The translations under genes were made by a program, and so were the position numbers. The notes under the pieces were generated by a model that ran no database searches, was not told the DNA's origin, and saw only the letters and a program-made list of their open reading frames with translations. Shown one piece after another: positions 1 through 9,623 of a stretch of 42,255 nucleotides of DNA (position 1 is the stretch's first letter; each line of letters opens with the position of its first letter). Source of the DNA: Cryobacterium sp. Y50 (GTDB taxonomy: Bacteria; Actinomycetota; Actinomycetes; Actinomycetales; Microbacteriaceae); assembly GCF_002929805.1 (NCBI RefSeq), contig NZ_PJJM01000072.1, positions 1 to 42,255 on the forward strand, written 5' to 3'.

Positions 1-1
1 C

Positions 2-549
2 CATACCCGCCACCCGAGGGTGATCGACACACTACGACAGTCCCGAAATCACCCACCACAACAACGTAAGGAAGGAGACCTGATCTTAGGGTCACACTGC
101 CGGTCGGCGATCGCTACGTTGGTGGAGCGTCGGACACGGTTCACGATGCTGGTCCACCTCCCCGGTGACCCGGCGCGACCACGGTTCGCGAGGGGCTGAT
201 GGCCGCAATTAAAAGTCTCCCCGAGCACTTGGTTAAGACTCTGACGTGGGATCAGGGCACCGAGCTAGCCCAGCACCGGCAGATCACGATGGCCACCACA
301 ATAGCTATCTACTTCTGTGATCCACATTCACCGTGGCAGCGGGGCACCAACGAGAACACCAACGGTCTGCTCCGCCAATATTTCCCCAAAGGCACCGACT
401 TATCCATCCATTCGCCCGAGCGGCTACTCGAAGTCGCTACCGAACTCAACAATCGACCCCGCAAAACACTCGGCGGCATCACACCCGCTCAAGCCATGCA
501 ACGACTATTACCAGAGCCAGAAAAACCCATCGTTGCAACGACCGGTTGA
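2..549 (+). pseudogene. IS30-family transposase, truncated and frameshifted
   Basis: The 3' part of a DDE transposase runs in from the left edge. In frame 2 (positions 2-192) the sequence encodes the first catalytic block, including GDLILGSHCRSAIATLVER, typical of the IS30 catalytic core. The reading then moves to frame 1, which carries LTWDQGTELAQH, YFCDPHSPWQRGTNENTNGL (second Asp and the DDE-type Glu region) and ends at 549. The two blocks are separated by a frameshift around 165-180 and by the loss of several residues compared with usual IS30 proteins. The open frame starting at ATG 199 is therefore only the C-terminal third. No inverted repeat could be assigned because the left end lies outside the window. 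Assignment to IS30 is by recalled motifs; inactivity is inferred from the frameshift. Confidence 0.85.
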
Positions 550-693
550 ATCCGCCGTTCGCCTTGCGGACTGCCCTCCAGGATCATCGGGTGACGGCGC
601 TCACCGGCCGTGAACCGGACTAGGCCCACTGATCCTGCGACCGCACGAAGGCCCCATCCATCCCGGCCGAGCCATTGAATCTAACGCGAGCAT

Positions 694-1110
694 TCAAAGA
701 GCGGCGTGCTGCGTCCGTTCAAGTTCAGACGGAGAGTCATGGATCGCTTGAGGCCTGGCTGTGACTGCTCGCCGCCTACTTGCTCGAAAAGCGACGAGAC
801 ACAGCAGCGCTGCGCCGTGGGCCATGGGCCCCCACCAATAGATGTTCATGATGAATCCGGACCCGAACTGCATTCCGATGCCGACAACCGCCAGCGTTAC
901 AGCCAGGGCCACGCTGACGCCCACTAATATCGCCCATGCGGTCCGACTGCCGCGCCACACGCCGAACAAGATCACCGCATGGAGGATCAACCAGAGGACA
1001 GACCATAGGGCATCCTCGCCGCCAAAGTATCCAACGACTGTCAGCAGAACCGCAATCGCAAACCATGTTGTTGCGCCTACGCGCATGATGCTTTCCCACA
1101 GGCCCATCAT
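694..1110 (-). CDS. small four-helix membrane protein, unknown function
   Basis: A 138-residue protein with about four hydrophobic segments: near residues 14-28 (WFAIAVLLTVVGYFGG), 34-50, 59-80 and 92-108, then a basic, polar C-terminal tail. I do not recognise the family. Two ATGs open the frame (1110 and 1107), and a third at 1086 lies just before the first helix with GGGA seven bases upstream, so the true start may be 1086. The gene stands alone among decayed mobile DNA, and no partner is evident. Confidence 0.5.
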   Translation of the reverse strand: MMGLWESIMRVGATTWFAIAVLLTVVGYFGGEDALWSVLWLILHAVILFGVWRGSRTAWAILVGVSVALAVTLAVVGIGMQFGSGFIMNIYWWGPMAHGAALLCLVAFRASRRRAVTARPQAIHDSPSELERTQHAAL

Positions 1111-1193
1111 GCAACCACCCTATCGCCGGACGTCCGCAAAGGGTTCGGCATGCGGGTATTCGCTTGTTGCTTTCATTTAGATAGCCTGAAGGC

Positions 1194-1385
1194 ATGTCAT
1201 CGGCTCAGATCAGCTTATCGCGACGCAGGATGTGGATTTTCGGGATCGTTTACAGTGTGGTGATTCTCGGGGTCGGTCTGTGGGTGGGCCTGGGTACTGG
1301 CAACTGGCTTGTGCTCCTCTGCGCCGGAGGTTTGGTCGTTGTGCCTGTCGGTCGGGTGGCTCTTCGATCGCGTAAATCCCGCTAA
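1194..1385 (+). CDS. very small two-helix membrane protein
   Basis: A 63-residue protein with a basic N-terminus, two hydrophobic segments (about residues 14-32 and 39-55) and a basic C-terminal tail, a topology that would place both ends in the cytoplasm. An AAGG lies very close to the ATG. It is divergent from the membrane gene at 694-1110 with 83 bases between them. The family is not recognised. The composition and stop position suit a real gene, but its small size leaves room for doubt. Confidence 0.4.
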   Translation: MSSAQISLSRRRMWIFGIVYSVVILGVGLWVGLGTGNWLVLLCAGGLVVVPVGRVALRSRKSR

Positions 1386-1450
1386 CCCTTCCTCTTGCGG
1401 ATGCATGACAAAGCGAAGGCGGGCAGAAATTGCAATAGAGTCAGCGCAGG

Positions 1451-1855
1451 ATGAAGAGCAGGATGGCACTGACGCGGTCTATCGGTATTTCTCTGATCGT
1501 GGTCGGTGTTATCGCTGCACTTTGCGTAGTCGCGTTGGCTTGGCTATCCGCCACGTACGGCGGACTCGACTACAAGTGCCTCGTTGAAGGACCATGGCGG
1601 GTGTCCGCCCCTTTCGCGGTCGCGTCGGAAGCCGTGCGGGTGCATGGATCTTTCTCCTGGTGGACGTTGGGGCGAGCCTGTAACTGGCAGCGTGCAGACG
1701 GGCAAGGTTTTGTGATGGCCGGCCCTGTCTGGACCACCACGATCACATTCCTCGTCTGTGCCGCCGTTGCATCCGTGGGCGGACTCCTCATCGCCATCGG
1801 AAATGCGCGCACGCGCTCCTTGGCCGCAGTGGGACGCCAAGGCCTTCGCGGCTAA
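1451..1855 (+). CDS. two-helix membrane protein with extracytoplasmic loop, unknown
   Basis: A 134-residue protein. The first hydrophobic helix covers about residues 10-33 (ISLIVVGVIAALCVVALAWL) and the second about 92-114. Between them is a loop of some 55 residues with two cysteines (YKC and RACNW) that could form a disulfide if the loop faces outside. ATG 1451 follows GCAGG closely, and ATG 1463, also preceded by AGCAGG, is an alternative start. It lies 65 bases after the small gene at 1194 on the same strand. No family recognised. Confidence 0.5.
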   Translation: MKSRMALTRSIGISLIVVGVIAALCVVALAWLSATYGGLDYKCLVEGPWRVSAPFAVASEAVRVHGSFSWWTLGRACNWQRADGQGFVMAGPVWTTTITFLVCAAVASVGGLLIAIGNARTRSLAAVGRQGLRG

Positions 1856-2111
1856 GCGTCCCGCGAGAAGTTGCTTCTGCGGGCCTCTCTGTTCGTTCGG
1901 ACCGCAGCCACAGCCACAGGTCATGGCGCAAGTCGAAGAGCCTGCATCAGGGCCGCGGCTCACGCATAGACCGCGCACACACGACCGCAACTGCCGAATT
2001 GTCCAACGAGCTCGGGCAGTGCAAAACTCAACGTGAACCGGTGGGTCGCCCACGCGCAGCCCGACGACGTCATCTCAACGCGGAGTAGACGATAAAAACC
2101 AAGGAGATTCT

Positions 2112-2820
2112 ATGAAACGTGTGACGTTCGCATTAGCCGCAGCGACCGCATCGGCTGTTATCTTGTCAAGCAGAGCAACCCGTTGTACCTGATTCATCAG
2201 CGACTGTTTCGTCGACCCCCACCCAAACGGATGAACCCACTGCGCAGGAATATGCGCAGGCGTGGGCGGACGAGACATTCGGGACGTTTACGGCTTTCAC
2301 CGATACCGGTAGTGGAGCTGATGATATTATCTTTCCCGACGACGCTAAAGCTGGCTTCTACACGATCACGTGGGCACCCGGCCACTGGGTTAATGAGGAC
2401 TCCTATGCGCAGGTTTATGGGGAGGACGGCACCTTCCACGAAGCCGGAACGACGGATTACATGGGTGATTCTGCCAGCGTGGCCTACGGTTTGGACCCCA
2501 CCGCTGGCCCGGCCGGCTGGATAGGTATTGAGGCCGGCGCGGGTGAATGGTCCATTACCGTGTCACCAATTTCGGCGCTTCCCCCATTGCCGCAGACCGG
2601 CGGCTACGACGCCCATTTGTATGCGGGCGCTGAGCAACCAGTCGTTTTCTCGTCCACAAACTCGGGACGGGTCAACGTTCGACAGTTCAATGGCATCGAT
2701 CCGACCGACAGCATCCTCCCTCAGCAAGACTTCACGGCTGTCGGTACTCTCCTCGCTGGACCCAGCGTCGTCAACGTCCAACTGGACAGCGTGAGCCCCT
2801 GGGCGCGATCCACAAACTAG
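2112..2820 (+). pseudogene. secreted lipoprotein gene split by a frameshift at the lipobox
   Basis: A perfect AGGAG lies five bases before ATG 2112, which opens a signal peptide (MKRVTFALAAATASAVILSS) that soon runs into a stop. The adjacent frame begins with SCQAEQPVVPDSS at about 2161 and stays open to 2820, giving a mature domain of some 220 residues rich in Asp, Thr and Gly (for example FTDTGSGADDIIFPDD and ITWAPGHWVNED). Joining the two at about 2160 would restore a signal peptide, a lipobox cysteine (TGT at 2164) and a Ser/Thr-rich linker, the usual lipoprotein plan. As written, the exported product cannot be made. It is either a one-base indel mutation or a sequencing error. Function of the mature domain unknown. 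Confidence 0.7.
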
Positions 2821-3283
2821 CCAGGGCGACACGAACTGATCAGCAGCCGGTTCGGTCTACGGGCCAGTTTGGTGAACCGCATCGCTGTCTCTGGCACAGT
2901 GAGAGCGAGTAAGAGAACATCGCTCCGCCTATTAGAACGTTCAGCAATGCACCACACGGGCGCAGTCCGCTATACGCGCTCGGATGTTCTCGCAGAGCGC
3001 TGGGTCACTCGGTGCTTCATACCGGCTTATATTTCTTTGGCCGGCTTCTCGATGGACGTGGTAAAAAATGCCGTCAGCCGCGAAGTAGGTCCTGGACAAA
3101 TATCGATATGGATCGAATACGTGTAGCGCAGTGGTCGCCCCGGCGAGCATCGCCACAGCGCGTTTACATTCCCCATACGAGGCTCCGTGGCCTCGACATT
3201 GACTTGACCTAGGGGGGGGTTGTGTTGATACGTTTAAAAAGAGACAAAGGTCATCTCGAGCCAATAAACTAATGGGGATTCAA
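2821..3283 (+). other. 463-base stretch without a supported gene
   Basis: Only short open frames without convincing ribosome sites are present. A run of eight G at 3212-3219 lies next to a possible weak promoter: TTGACC at 3204, about 16 bases, then TGATAC near 3226. This could serve the secreted-protein gene that starts at 3284. No RNA gene or repeat was recognised. Confidence 0.4.
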
Positions 3284-3907
3284 ATGAAAAAGCGTCTTTC
3301 TGTATCCGTTTCCGCTCTATCTATCGCGGGTTTGCTTTGTCTTGGCGCATCGCCCGCCTTCGCCGATAGCCCCTCTTACGACCAACCTATGCCACAGGAA
3401 TTACTTCCCACCTCAAATAACACCTCGATCCAGGTCAATGGGTCATCCAGCAAGGAGGACGATTCCTCGACAAATGCAACAGTAGTGATGGATGGCACGC
3501 TGAGCGGGTACTCGCAGGAAAACATAACGCCCCCTGGCGGTATCGCAAACGACATTACGACTGGATTTGCAAGCAACGTAGACTTTGGCGGCTCGTTGAT
3601 AACCGCTGCCGTTCTCAATGGACAGTCGTACGGGATCTGGCACGGGACCAGCCCCTGGACAGCGACGTCGATTAAGTTGACTGATACGTTTTGGTCCACC
3701 GGCGTAGGCGTAACGGCAAGCTACCCCGGTGCAAACGTCAGCATTACCGGCCAGTCCGTCACGATAAATAATACCGTGAGCAACACGCGAGAAAATCGTC
3801 ACTACTACTCGAATCTAACGTTTAGCGGGACGCTGTTCACAGTGAATCAAGAAGCAAATACAAGCTTCCAGTTTGGATCATCCTTTTTCAATGACTACGT
3901 TGACTAG
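3284..3907 (+). CDS. secreted protein with Sec signal peptide, unknown function
   Basis: ATG 3284 is preferred over ATG 3272 because GGGG lies six bases before it, while nothing precedes 3272. The product of about 207 residues begins MKKRLSVSVSALSIAG, a typical Sec signal peptide with a likely cleavage after ASPAFA. The mature part is rich in Ser, Thr, Asn and Gly, with alternating patterns (TATSIKLTDTFW, ANVSITGQSVTINNTV) that suggest a beta-sandwich. No cysteine is seen in the mature part. It is followed after two bases by a lipoprotein gene, so the two are very likely cotranslated and may act together at the cell surface. The family is not recognised. Confidence 0.75.
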   Translation: MKKRLSVSVSALSIAGLLCLGASPAFADSPSYDQPMPQELLPTSNNTSIQVNGSSSKEDDSSTNATVVMDGTLSGYSQENITPPGGIANDITTGFASNVDFGGSLITAAVLNGQSYGIWHGTSPWTATSIKLTDTFWSTGVGVTASYPGANVSITGQSVTINNTVSNTRENRHYYSNLTFSGTLFTVNQEANTSFQFGSSFFNDYVD

Positions 3908-3909
3908 GG

Positions 3910-5481
3910 ATGAGTGAACGCACCATTCAGAGAGGGCGGGTCTTCGGACTCGCCCTCCTGCTTTCCCTTACGCTGATCTGCTTGTCTGGCTGCGCGTCAC
4001 CTCCGCAAAAGCTAAGCATGCTCGAGAAAACGTGTAAAACCGTGTCGCCTTACGTGGGAGCATTAAGTGATCCATCCCGCGTCGGCGCTGTCGGTACTTT
4101 CGGCGACGTGCCTGGTTTCGAAGGCAATTTTTCCTTGTATGAGTCAGCGTGGAACACGCTGATTGTTAGCGCGACATCCTCTGGAAGAGAACAACTCAAT
4201 TCACTTGGGCTGACCTCACAGTTTGAATTGAACCTGAACGAGTCCCGCGCCGTCGAAGGCGACCAACTGTCGCGGCTAACGAACCGTGCGCTAAGCGTCC
4301 GCGCGCTCGCTGCACTTGATTCTAAGCTCCCCATCTCCGATTCAACCTTCTTTGAATGGTTCGAGAGCGATCGCTATACGGAACTCGATAGTGCGGGCGA
4401 GAGCATCGATATGACTCCCGTCGTTGCGGAGGCTTACGCTGAGGCCGAACACGAACTTCCAAAAGCGGTAATCGAGTCGGCACGCGCGCGGACATTGCAC
4501 TTGGATGAGTCAGACCCTTCCGACGAGGTGATACTTCGAGACGGAATTCCTCTCCTGTATGTAGCTTCCCTGGGTGACCGGCTGAGCGGCGCCGCGAATC
4601 ACAAATTTGCAGAGATTTACGAACAATGGAACACCACTGCACTTAGTTTGGGCTCGGGCATAGTTGGACTGCGGTCCTTGTACTACCTGCACTTATCAGC
4701 CGAACTGCTTGGACTCACAAGCGCTGCCGTACCCCAAACCTTTCTATCAGGACTAGCCATTGACGTCAGTGCTTCCGGGAACTTGTCTAAAACCGGCACG
4801 AGCTACGAACCACAAGCTCACTTCTACGCGATCAAATTAGGATTGATACCGGCTGAATCGGCACACTATTTTGCCCAGCGTCAGCTTATTCCAGGGGGGT
4901 GGTTAGATGTTGTTTCACAGCCGACCCTCGCGTCGACGTTTCATGCAGCGATCATTTTTGCGGCGTGCGGAGGGGAAATGGGACTATCCGATGCTCAGAC
5001 TGAGGCCTGGACAGAGCAAGTAAAGAGCACCCACGGTACGACGAAGGGAGCGGCCCAACTTTGCGTAGTTGAAGCTGCCAACGCTGCTCGTTCTTTGCAG
5101 GAAATAGAAAGCATCTGCAACGGCATGTTAGAAGACCTTGCTGTCGAAATGCGAGCCGAGACCCAGAGTATTCTTGCTGTGGCTGCCGGCGAATATTCAA
5201 GGACGGATACTGATCTGTCAGTATTTGAGGACTACAGCACAGGCTCTGATTTTGGCTTCCTCCAAGAGTCGGACGGGCCGGACATCGTAGCGACAGCTAT
5301 AGCTCACACTTTCACGGGCGCGAACCAGGACGAGCGTGCCGAAAGTCTGCAGACATTCTCCACTGGCTCTCTTTGGGCGATCAACGCAGGCGATGAGCAC
5401 TCAAACCTGCTGGCAATGATGTTCGCAACGGTCTTGTCCTTGGAGGGCAAGCAAACGGGCAGGCTGGCCATCGCCTTCTAG
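3910..5481 (+). CDS. large lipoprotein, probably helical, unknown function
   Basis: A 523-residue product with a signal peptide (LALLLSLTLICLSGC) whose LSGC is a good lipobox with Cys at about residue 27, so the mature protein should be lipid-anchored outside the membrane. The rest is Ala/Leu/Glu-rich and looks helical, with segments such as GIVGLRSLYYLHLSAELLGL and PQAHFYAIKLGLIPAESAHY that resemble alpha/alpha-toroid repeats (impression only). The stop of the secreted-protein gene (3905-3907) is two bases before this ATG, with AGGG almost touching it, so translational coupling is likely. No catalytic motif was recognised. It may be the anchored partner of the secreted protein at 3284. Confidence 0.75.
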   Translation: MSERTIQRGRVFGLALLLSLTLICLSGCASPPQKLSMLEKTCKTVSPYVGALSDPSRVGAVGTFGDVPGFEGNFSLYESAWNTLIVSATSSGREQLNSLGLTSQFELNLNESRAVEGDQLSRLTNRALSVRALAALDSKLPISDSTFFEWFESDRYTELDSAGESIDMTPVVAEAYAEAEHELPKAVIESARARTLHLDESDPSDEVILRDGIPLLYVASLGDRLSGAANHKFAEIYEQWNTTALSLGSGIVGLRSLYYLHLSAELLGLTSAAVPQTFLSGLAIDVSASGNLSKTGTSYEPQAHFYAIKLGLIPAESAHYFAQRQLIPGGWLDVVSQPTLASTFHAAIIFAACGGEMGLSDAQTEAWTEQVKSTHGTTKGAAQLCVVEAANAARSLQEIESICNGMLEDLAVEMRAETQSILAVAAGEYSRTDTDLSVFEDYSTGSDFGFLQESDGPDIVATAIAHTFTGANQDERAESLQTFSTGSLWAINAGDEHSNLLAMMFATVLSLEGKQTGRLAIAF

Positions 5482-5558
5482 CCCGAAGTTACGTGGTCTG
5501 TCGACATGTTTATTTAGCTTGATCTCGGTTTTTGGTTGGGGTTGATCTGTTGTTTTGG

Positions 5559-6819
5559 CTACTTCAGCGTGGTGGGGATGGGTTGGCCGATGAGGTCGAA
5601 AGCGCGGCGCCGGATCGGGGTCGGTGTGGCGACCAGCTCAAAGCCGATGTTGGCGTCGTGGCAGCTGATGTGCATGCGGTTGCGGGTGAGGTCGCGAGGT
5701 GGCGGAGCAGACTGGTGAATCGCTGCGCGGGCTCGCCGCTGCCGGTGGTTCGAGTCGACGCCTTCGCGTGAACGGTCGTGGAGCACAGCGCTGGAGCGAC
5801 GGGATCGGTGGGGGTGGACCAGTTTTCGCCGGTGAAGGTCAGCGACTCCCAGGCCCGGCGAAGGTGCCAGACGAGGTGGGCGGCGAGCATGTAGAGAAGT
5901 ACGTGGACGCGCACTCGATTCTCGGTCCAGTGATGGATGGGACGCAGGTCCAGATCGATGCTCTTCCGACTGCAGAAGTCTCGCTCTACTCGGGCGAGAA
6001 TGCGGGCCGAAGTAATCACGCCGCGGTCCCCGACCATGTCTGTGACCCCGAATGTTCTCTTCATCTCGATCGCAATCTGTTCGAACGCGGTCGGGTCTGC
6101 GGACTTGCCCAGCACCACCCGAATCGCGATCGGACGCCCGGTCCGATCGATGAGCAGGCCGTATTCAATGCGGAGGACCCTTCTTCCCATCCCGGAAGTA
6201 CCCGCGCGCCGCGGGCTCGCAATGTTCCCCGTTCACCCGCGACGACGACAAGTTAAACAGCGCCAACCGGTCCGGGTCCGCCTCCAAGGTCAGGTGTTTT
6301 CGGGCGAGTTTCTTCTCCAGTGCTTGTTGCCGGCTGGCGCCAGTCCATCGCCGTGTAGACCTTGTCGGTGCTGACCTGACCGGGGCAAAAGTCTTCGGCG
6401 AGGGTGGTGTCTGCCCACCACCGGGTCGTGGCGAGTTTGGACCGAGGCTGGCAGACTCGAGCGACGATCAACGCCAGGACGATGTCCTGTGCTCGGCAAT
6501 TCGGGCCGAGCATCGCGGGCGACCCGAGCTCTTTCGCCTGCGCGGCAACGGCCGCGGCATGGCCATGCGGGAGGGACCGGGTGATTTCTAGGCCGTTCCC
6601 AGCCACGACGAGGGCCTTGCTCGCCAGCGATGCTTTGAGGACCTCGATGGCGCTTTCCGGCGGCGCGGCCAAGGTCGCCAGCGTCGTGTGTTTGACCGGT
6701 GCGCCCTCGCGGTAGGAACGGCGCAAGAAAACCGATTCGTAGACGCGTTCCTCCCCAATCGTCGTCCGGGTCTTACTGCGCACTTTGTCCATATGCATCG
6801 CCGTCGATGACTTCGTCAT
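5559..6819 (-). pseudogene. IS1634/IS4-type transposase with several frameshifts
   Basis: Nearly full-length but broken. Reading leftwards from ATG 6819, the N-terminus (MTKSSTAMHMDKVRSK, YESVFLRRSYREG, ITRSLPHGHAAAV, KLATTRWWADTTLAEDF) matches the IS1634 group of actinobacteria. After MDW the frame breaks near 6345. A second frame then carries LALFNLSSSRVNGEHCEPAA and YFRDGKKG to about 6190. A third carries IEYGLLIDRTGRPIAIRVVL and MVGDRGVITSARI. The true C-terminus TPIRRRAFDLIGQPIPTTLK appears in yet another frame, ending at 5559. At least three indels are therefore required. Terminal inverted repeats were not identified. Family by recalled motifs; inactivity by direct reading. Confidence 0.85.
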
Positions 6820-6904
6820 GCCCTATTTTACCGCGATTCCTGACGTCTAATCATTAATCAGCCAGGAGTTTAGTGGCTGCAAATGCACAGGCGAAAGAGC
6901 TCTA

Positions 6905-6924
6905 CTCCCTGTAACGACAGGGAG
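6905..6924. repeat. short perfect hairpin
   Basis: CTCCCTGT and ACAGGGAG form an eight-base perfect stem around the loop AACG. There is no U-run on either side, so it is not a convincing intrinsic terminator. It lies between the transposase start (6819) and the 3' end of the gene at 6979-7410. Confidence 0.4.
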
Positions 6925-6978
6925 GCCGGGGCTCAGGACACTCGTAACTTCGGTCTCGTGCCTCTTACTACCTCAGTG

Positions 6979-7410
6979 CTATGCGTTCAAAGTCTGTTCG
7001 CGGAAAGCGAGATAGCCTGCTCCGGCGACGACCGCAGCGAGCATGACCCCAGCGGCTGCTACAGGCACAATCGTCAACCCCAAGGCCAAGAAAGCAAAAT
7101 CGACAAGCAGAGTCGAGGCTGCAATTCCCGATGCAAACGATGCACGACGCCTTTGCTCGCCGACATTCAGGCTCTTGGCAGCAAATAGCGCAAGGAGTCC
7201 TCCTGAGACCGCCACTACCCAGAAAATTAGCCCGTAGGAAGCCCACCGGATAAAGAATCCGAAGTAGGCAGAAAAATCCGATGTCTGAAGAGGCATCGTC
7301 GCGATTAGAAGTCCGCTGGCAATGGTCAGGCTAAGGAAAAGACAGACTATAAGCAACCATATGACGGCTGGTTTCGTTGCATTATTCCCCGCGACGGTTT
7401 GAATTACCAT
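6979..7410 (-). CDS. four-helix membrane protein, unknown function
   Basis: A 143-residue protein with hydrophobic stretches near residues 16-37 (AVIWLLIVCLFLSLTIASGL), 54-77 (WASYGLIFWVVAVSGGLLAL), 94-112 and 115-133, with a short polar loop NVGEQRRRAS between the second and third. Not recognised. It stands alone between an IS remnant and an Abi-like remnant. The long hydrophobic pattern argues that it is genuine. Confidence 0.55.
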   Translation of the reverse strand: MVIQTVAGNNATKPAVIWLLIVCLFLSLTIASGLLIATMPLQTSDFSAYFGFFIRWASYGLIFWVVAVSGGLLALFAAKSLNVGEQRRRASFASGIAASTLLVDFAFLALGLTIVPVAAAGVMLAAVVAGAGYLAFREQTLNA

Positions 7411-7461
7411 TAATGAAGGCTACCCAATCCCTGGCTATCCCGCCAACCGTACCGTGGAGAA

Positions 7462-7721
7462 GTTAGGTTCCGAGATGCGAAAAAATGGGCGCGTTACCTG
7501 CACAAGGCATCACCAGCGGATGTCGACCGAGGTCGGCTCAATGACGCTTTGGCCGCTTTTCGAGACTTCCGCAACAGGGTGGCGCACCACGAAAACATCC
7601 TCGATGACTCGGAAAGCGTACGGCGCCGAACAGTCTTCGAGGATGTTTGCTCTCGAGCGACGCGCTGGCCCACGTCTCGGTCAACAGCGACGTGGCCACG
7701 ATTCTGGTCCAACGACCTTTG
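7462..7721 (+). pseudogene. Abi-like (abortive infection family) C-terminal remnant
   Basis: One frame reads RDAKKWARYLHKASPADVDR then LAAFRDFRNRVAHHENIL, the diagnostic RNRxAHHE motif of Abi-like proteins, whose Arg and His pair resembles the RX4-6H motif of HEPN RNases. After position 7620 the frame is lost. The adjacent frame continues DALAHVSVNSDVATILVQRP, which fits the usual C-terminal end of this family. The N-terminal two thirds are missing and no start is present, so this is a relic of a phage-defence gene. Reading is direct; family is recalled knowledge. Confidence 0.65.
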
Positions 7722-7851
7722 GTGACGCGTAGATCATGGGACTGTCTGACGAGTGATTCCCAGAATCTGACTGTGCACGTCGTGCTGTCGCGCACGGTTC
7801 TCTTCCGGCCGCCGCTGTGAAGGAGACAAACGCGAGGCGCATCGTTGACGA

Positions 7852-9258
7852 ATGGACGACTACGCACCAAGTGAAGTTCGTGCGCCCGGTTTCGCACGCT
7901 CCAGCGGTTCCGCGGAGATAGACGGCCAGGATAAGGCTCGAGCGGAGTCCATCCCGGACGGCTCTGGAACGATCAACATGAGTACTCGTGGGTTCCGGCC
8001 TGGGCTGGGCCCTGGATGCGATGGACGTTGGACTCATCTCCTTCGTCCTTGCCCAGTTGGCGGTGCAATGGAATACCACAGACGCGGAACTGTCCTGGAT
8101 CGCATCAGCCGGGTTCATCGGCATGGCCATTGGCGCCGTCCTCGGCGGCTTGCTGGCCGACCGCATCGGTCGACGTCAGGTTTTCGCGCTCACCTTGCTC
8201 GTCTACGGACTCGCGACGGGAGCGTCGGCATTACCCGGGTTCGTGGCCATACTCATTGCCTGGCGATTCGTCGTGGGGTTCGGTCTCGGTGGTGAGCTTC
8301 CGGTCGCCTCGACGCTCGTGAGCGAGTTCGCGCGGCCACGAATTCGTGGCCGAATCATCGTCTTCCTCGAATCGTTCTGGGCCATCGGCTGGACTCTTTC
8401 CGCCGTGATCGGGTTTCTCGTTGTACCGTCTTCAACCGACGGTTGGCGCTGGGCGCTGGCTATTGGAGCGGCTCCGTCCGTGTACGCGGTGGTCATGCGG
8501 CTGCGGCTGCCGGAGTCGGTTCGCTACCTCGAGTCGCGTGGCCGTTCCCAGGACGCGGAGTCGACCGTTCGACGCTTCGAAAAGTCCGCCGGAGTCACCG
8601 CTACACCCGATGATTTGGCACTGCCTGCGGCGATGAGTCCAGGACCGACCATTCCCGCGGCCAAAACGCGCCTCATCGCGCTGTGGTCGCCTGGCCTGCG
8701 TCGCCGAACCGGTGCGTTATGGCTGGTTTGGTTCTGCGTGAACTTCTCCTACTACGGCGCCTTTATCTGGCTTCCGACCATCCTGGTCGCGTCGGGATTC
8801 TCCCTTGTTCGCTCCTTCGCGTACACGTTCATCATCACCGTGGCTCAACTGCCGGGATACGCTGCCTCGGCGTACCTGATCGAACGGTGGGGGCGGCGCC
8901 GGACTCTCGCCGTGTTCCTCATCGGCTCGGCACTCTCGGCGGCGCTTTTCGGCGGCGCCGGAGACGCCACCCGGGTGATCGGTGCCGGCATGCTGCTTTC
9001 TTTCTTCAACCTCGGCGCATGGGGAGCGCTGTATACCGTTCCCCCGAGCTCTACCCCACACGCATCCGAGCCACCGGGGCCGGATGGGCGGCCGGCATCG
9101 GACGGATCGCCGCAATCCTGGCGCCGCTGGCCGTGCCGATGCTGCGCGAGACGGGCGGGACCGGCCTCCTGTTCGCGGTATTTGCCCTGTTCTTCGTGGT
9201 TGCGGCCCTCGGCGCTTTCGGACTCCCCGAGAAACAGGGCGAAGCCCTCGAGGACTGA
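7852..9258 (+). pseudogene. MFS transporter (organic/aromatic acid-type), frameshifted
   Basis: The central frame from GTG 7988 encodes helices 1-9 or so: WALDAMDVGLISFVLAQ (helix 1 with the Asp-Asp pair typical of acid:H+ symporters), LLADRIGRRQVFAL (MFS motif A between helices 2 and 3) and LIERWGRRRTLAVFL (the second-half copy). Near 9040 the frame shifts: PELYPTRIRATGAGWAAGIG and the last helices (LLFAVFALFFVVAALGAFGL) continue in frame 1 to a natural stop at 9258. The N-terminal leader (ARAESIPDGSG) appears in frame 1 before 7978, so a second indel lies near 7980. If translated from GTG 7988 the product would lose its last two or three helices. The upstream start at 7852 is uncertain. Confidence 0.75.
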
Positions 9259-9322
9259 AACAGTATCGACGCCAGCCAGGCGCCCACATCGGGCGCTGTC
9301 ACAAGCGTGATCCAGAACTGGC

Positions 9323-9623
9323 GTGACTTACAGTGTCAGAAGAGTTATAGACGTTGTCGTAGAAATCCCCATTTGGAGCGGACCGCGGAGCATCCGCAGC
9401 AGCCTGAACGCATACATTGCCCTGACGAAACCTCGGTCAATTGAGTCGCTTCTTCTGATTACCATTCCGACGATGTCCTCGCTGAGAACAGTGTTCCGAG
9501 CCTTAGGCTCGTGCTCGCGACGCTCGTGGGCGAGGCGTCGAGCGCAACTGTTACATCGACCGCGGCATCGACCGGGTGATGCTCCGCGCTCAGGGGCGCC
9601 CCCTAGCCACGGGCGAGCTCGGA
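9323..9623 (+). pseudogene. ctaB: fragment of protoheme IX farnesyltransferase
   Basis: Three adjacent frames carry consecutive blocks of heme O synthase: LNAYIALTKPRSIESLLL and ITIPTM (9404-9475, frame 2), SVPSLRLVLATLVG (9481-9549, frame 1) and NCYIDRGIDRVMLRAQGRPL ATGELG (9543-9623, frame 3). The last block includes the first Asp-rich motif, N-x3-D-x3-D, that binds the polyprenyl diphosphate. Only about 75 to 95 of the roughly 300 residues remain, with two frameshifts and loss of the segment before NCYID. It is cut off just where the conjugation-gene remnant begins (about 9620), so it marks a recombination joint. Identification from recalled CtaB motifs. Confidence 0.7.

Noticed and set aside
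2869..3126. 85-codon open frame in the gap before the secreted-protein gene
   Set aside because: No ribosome site, odd composition, and overlapping frames of similar length on both strands.
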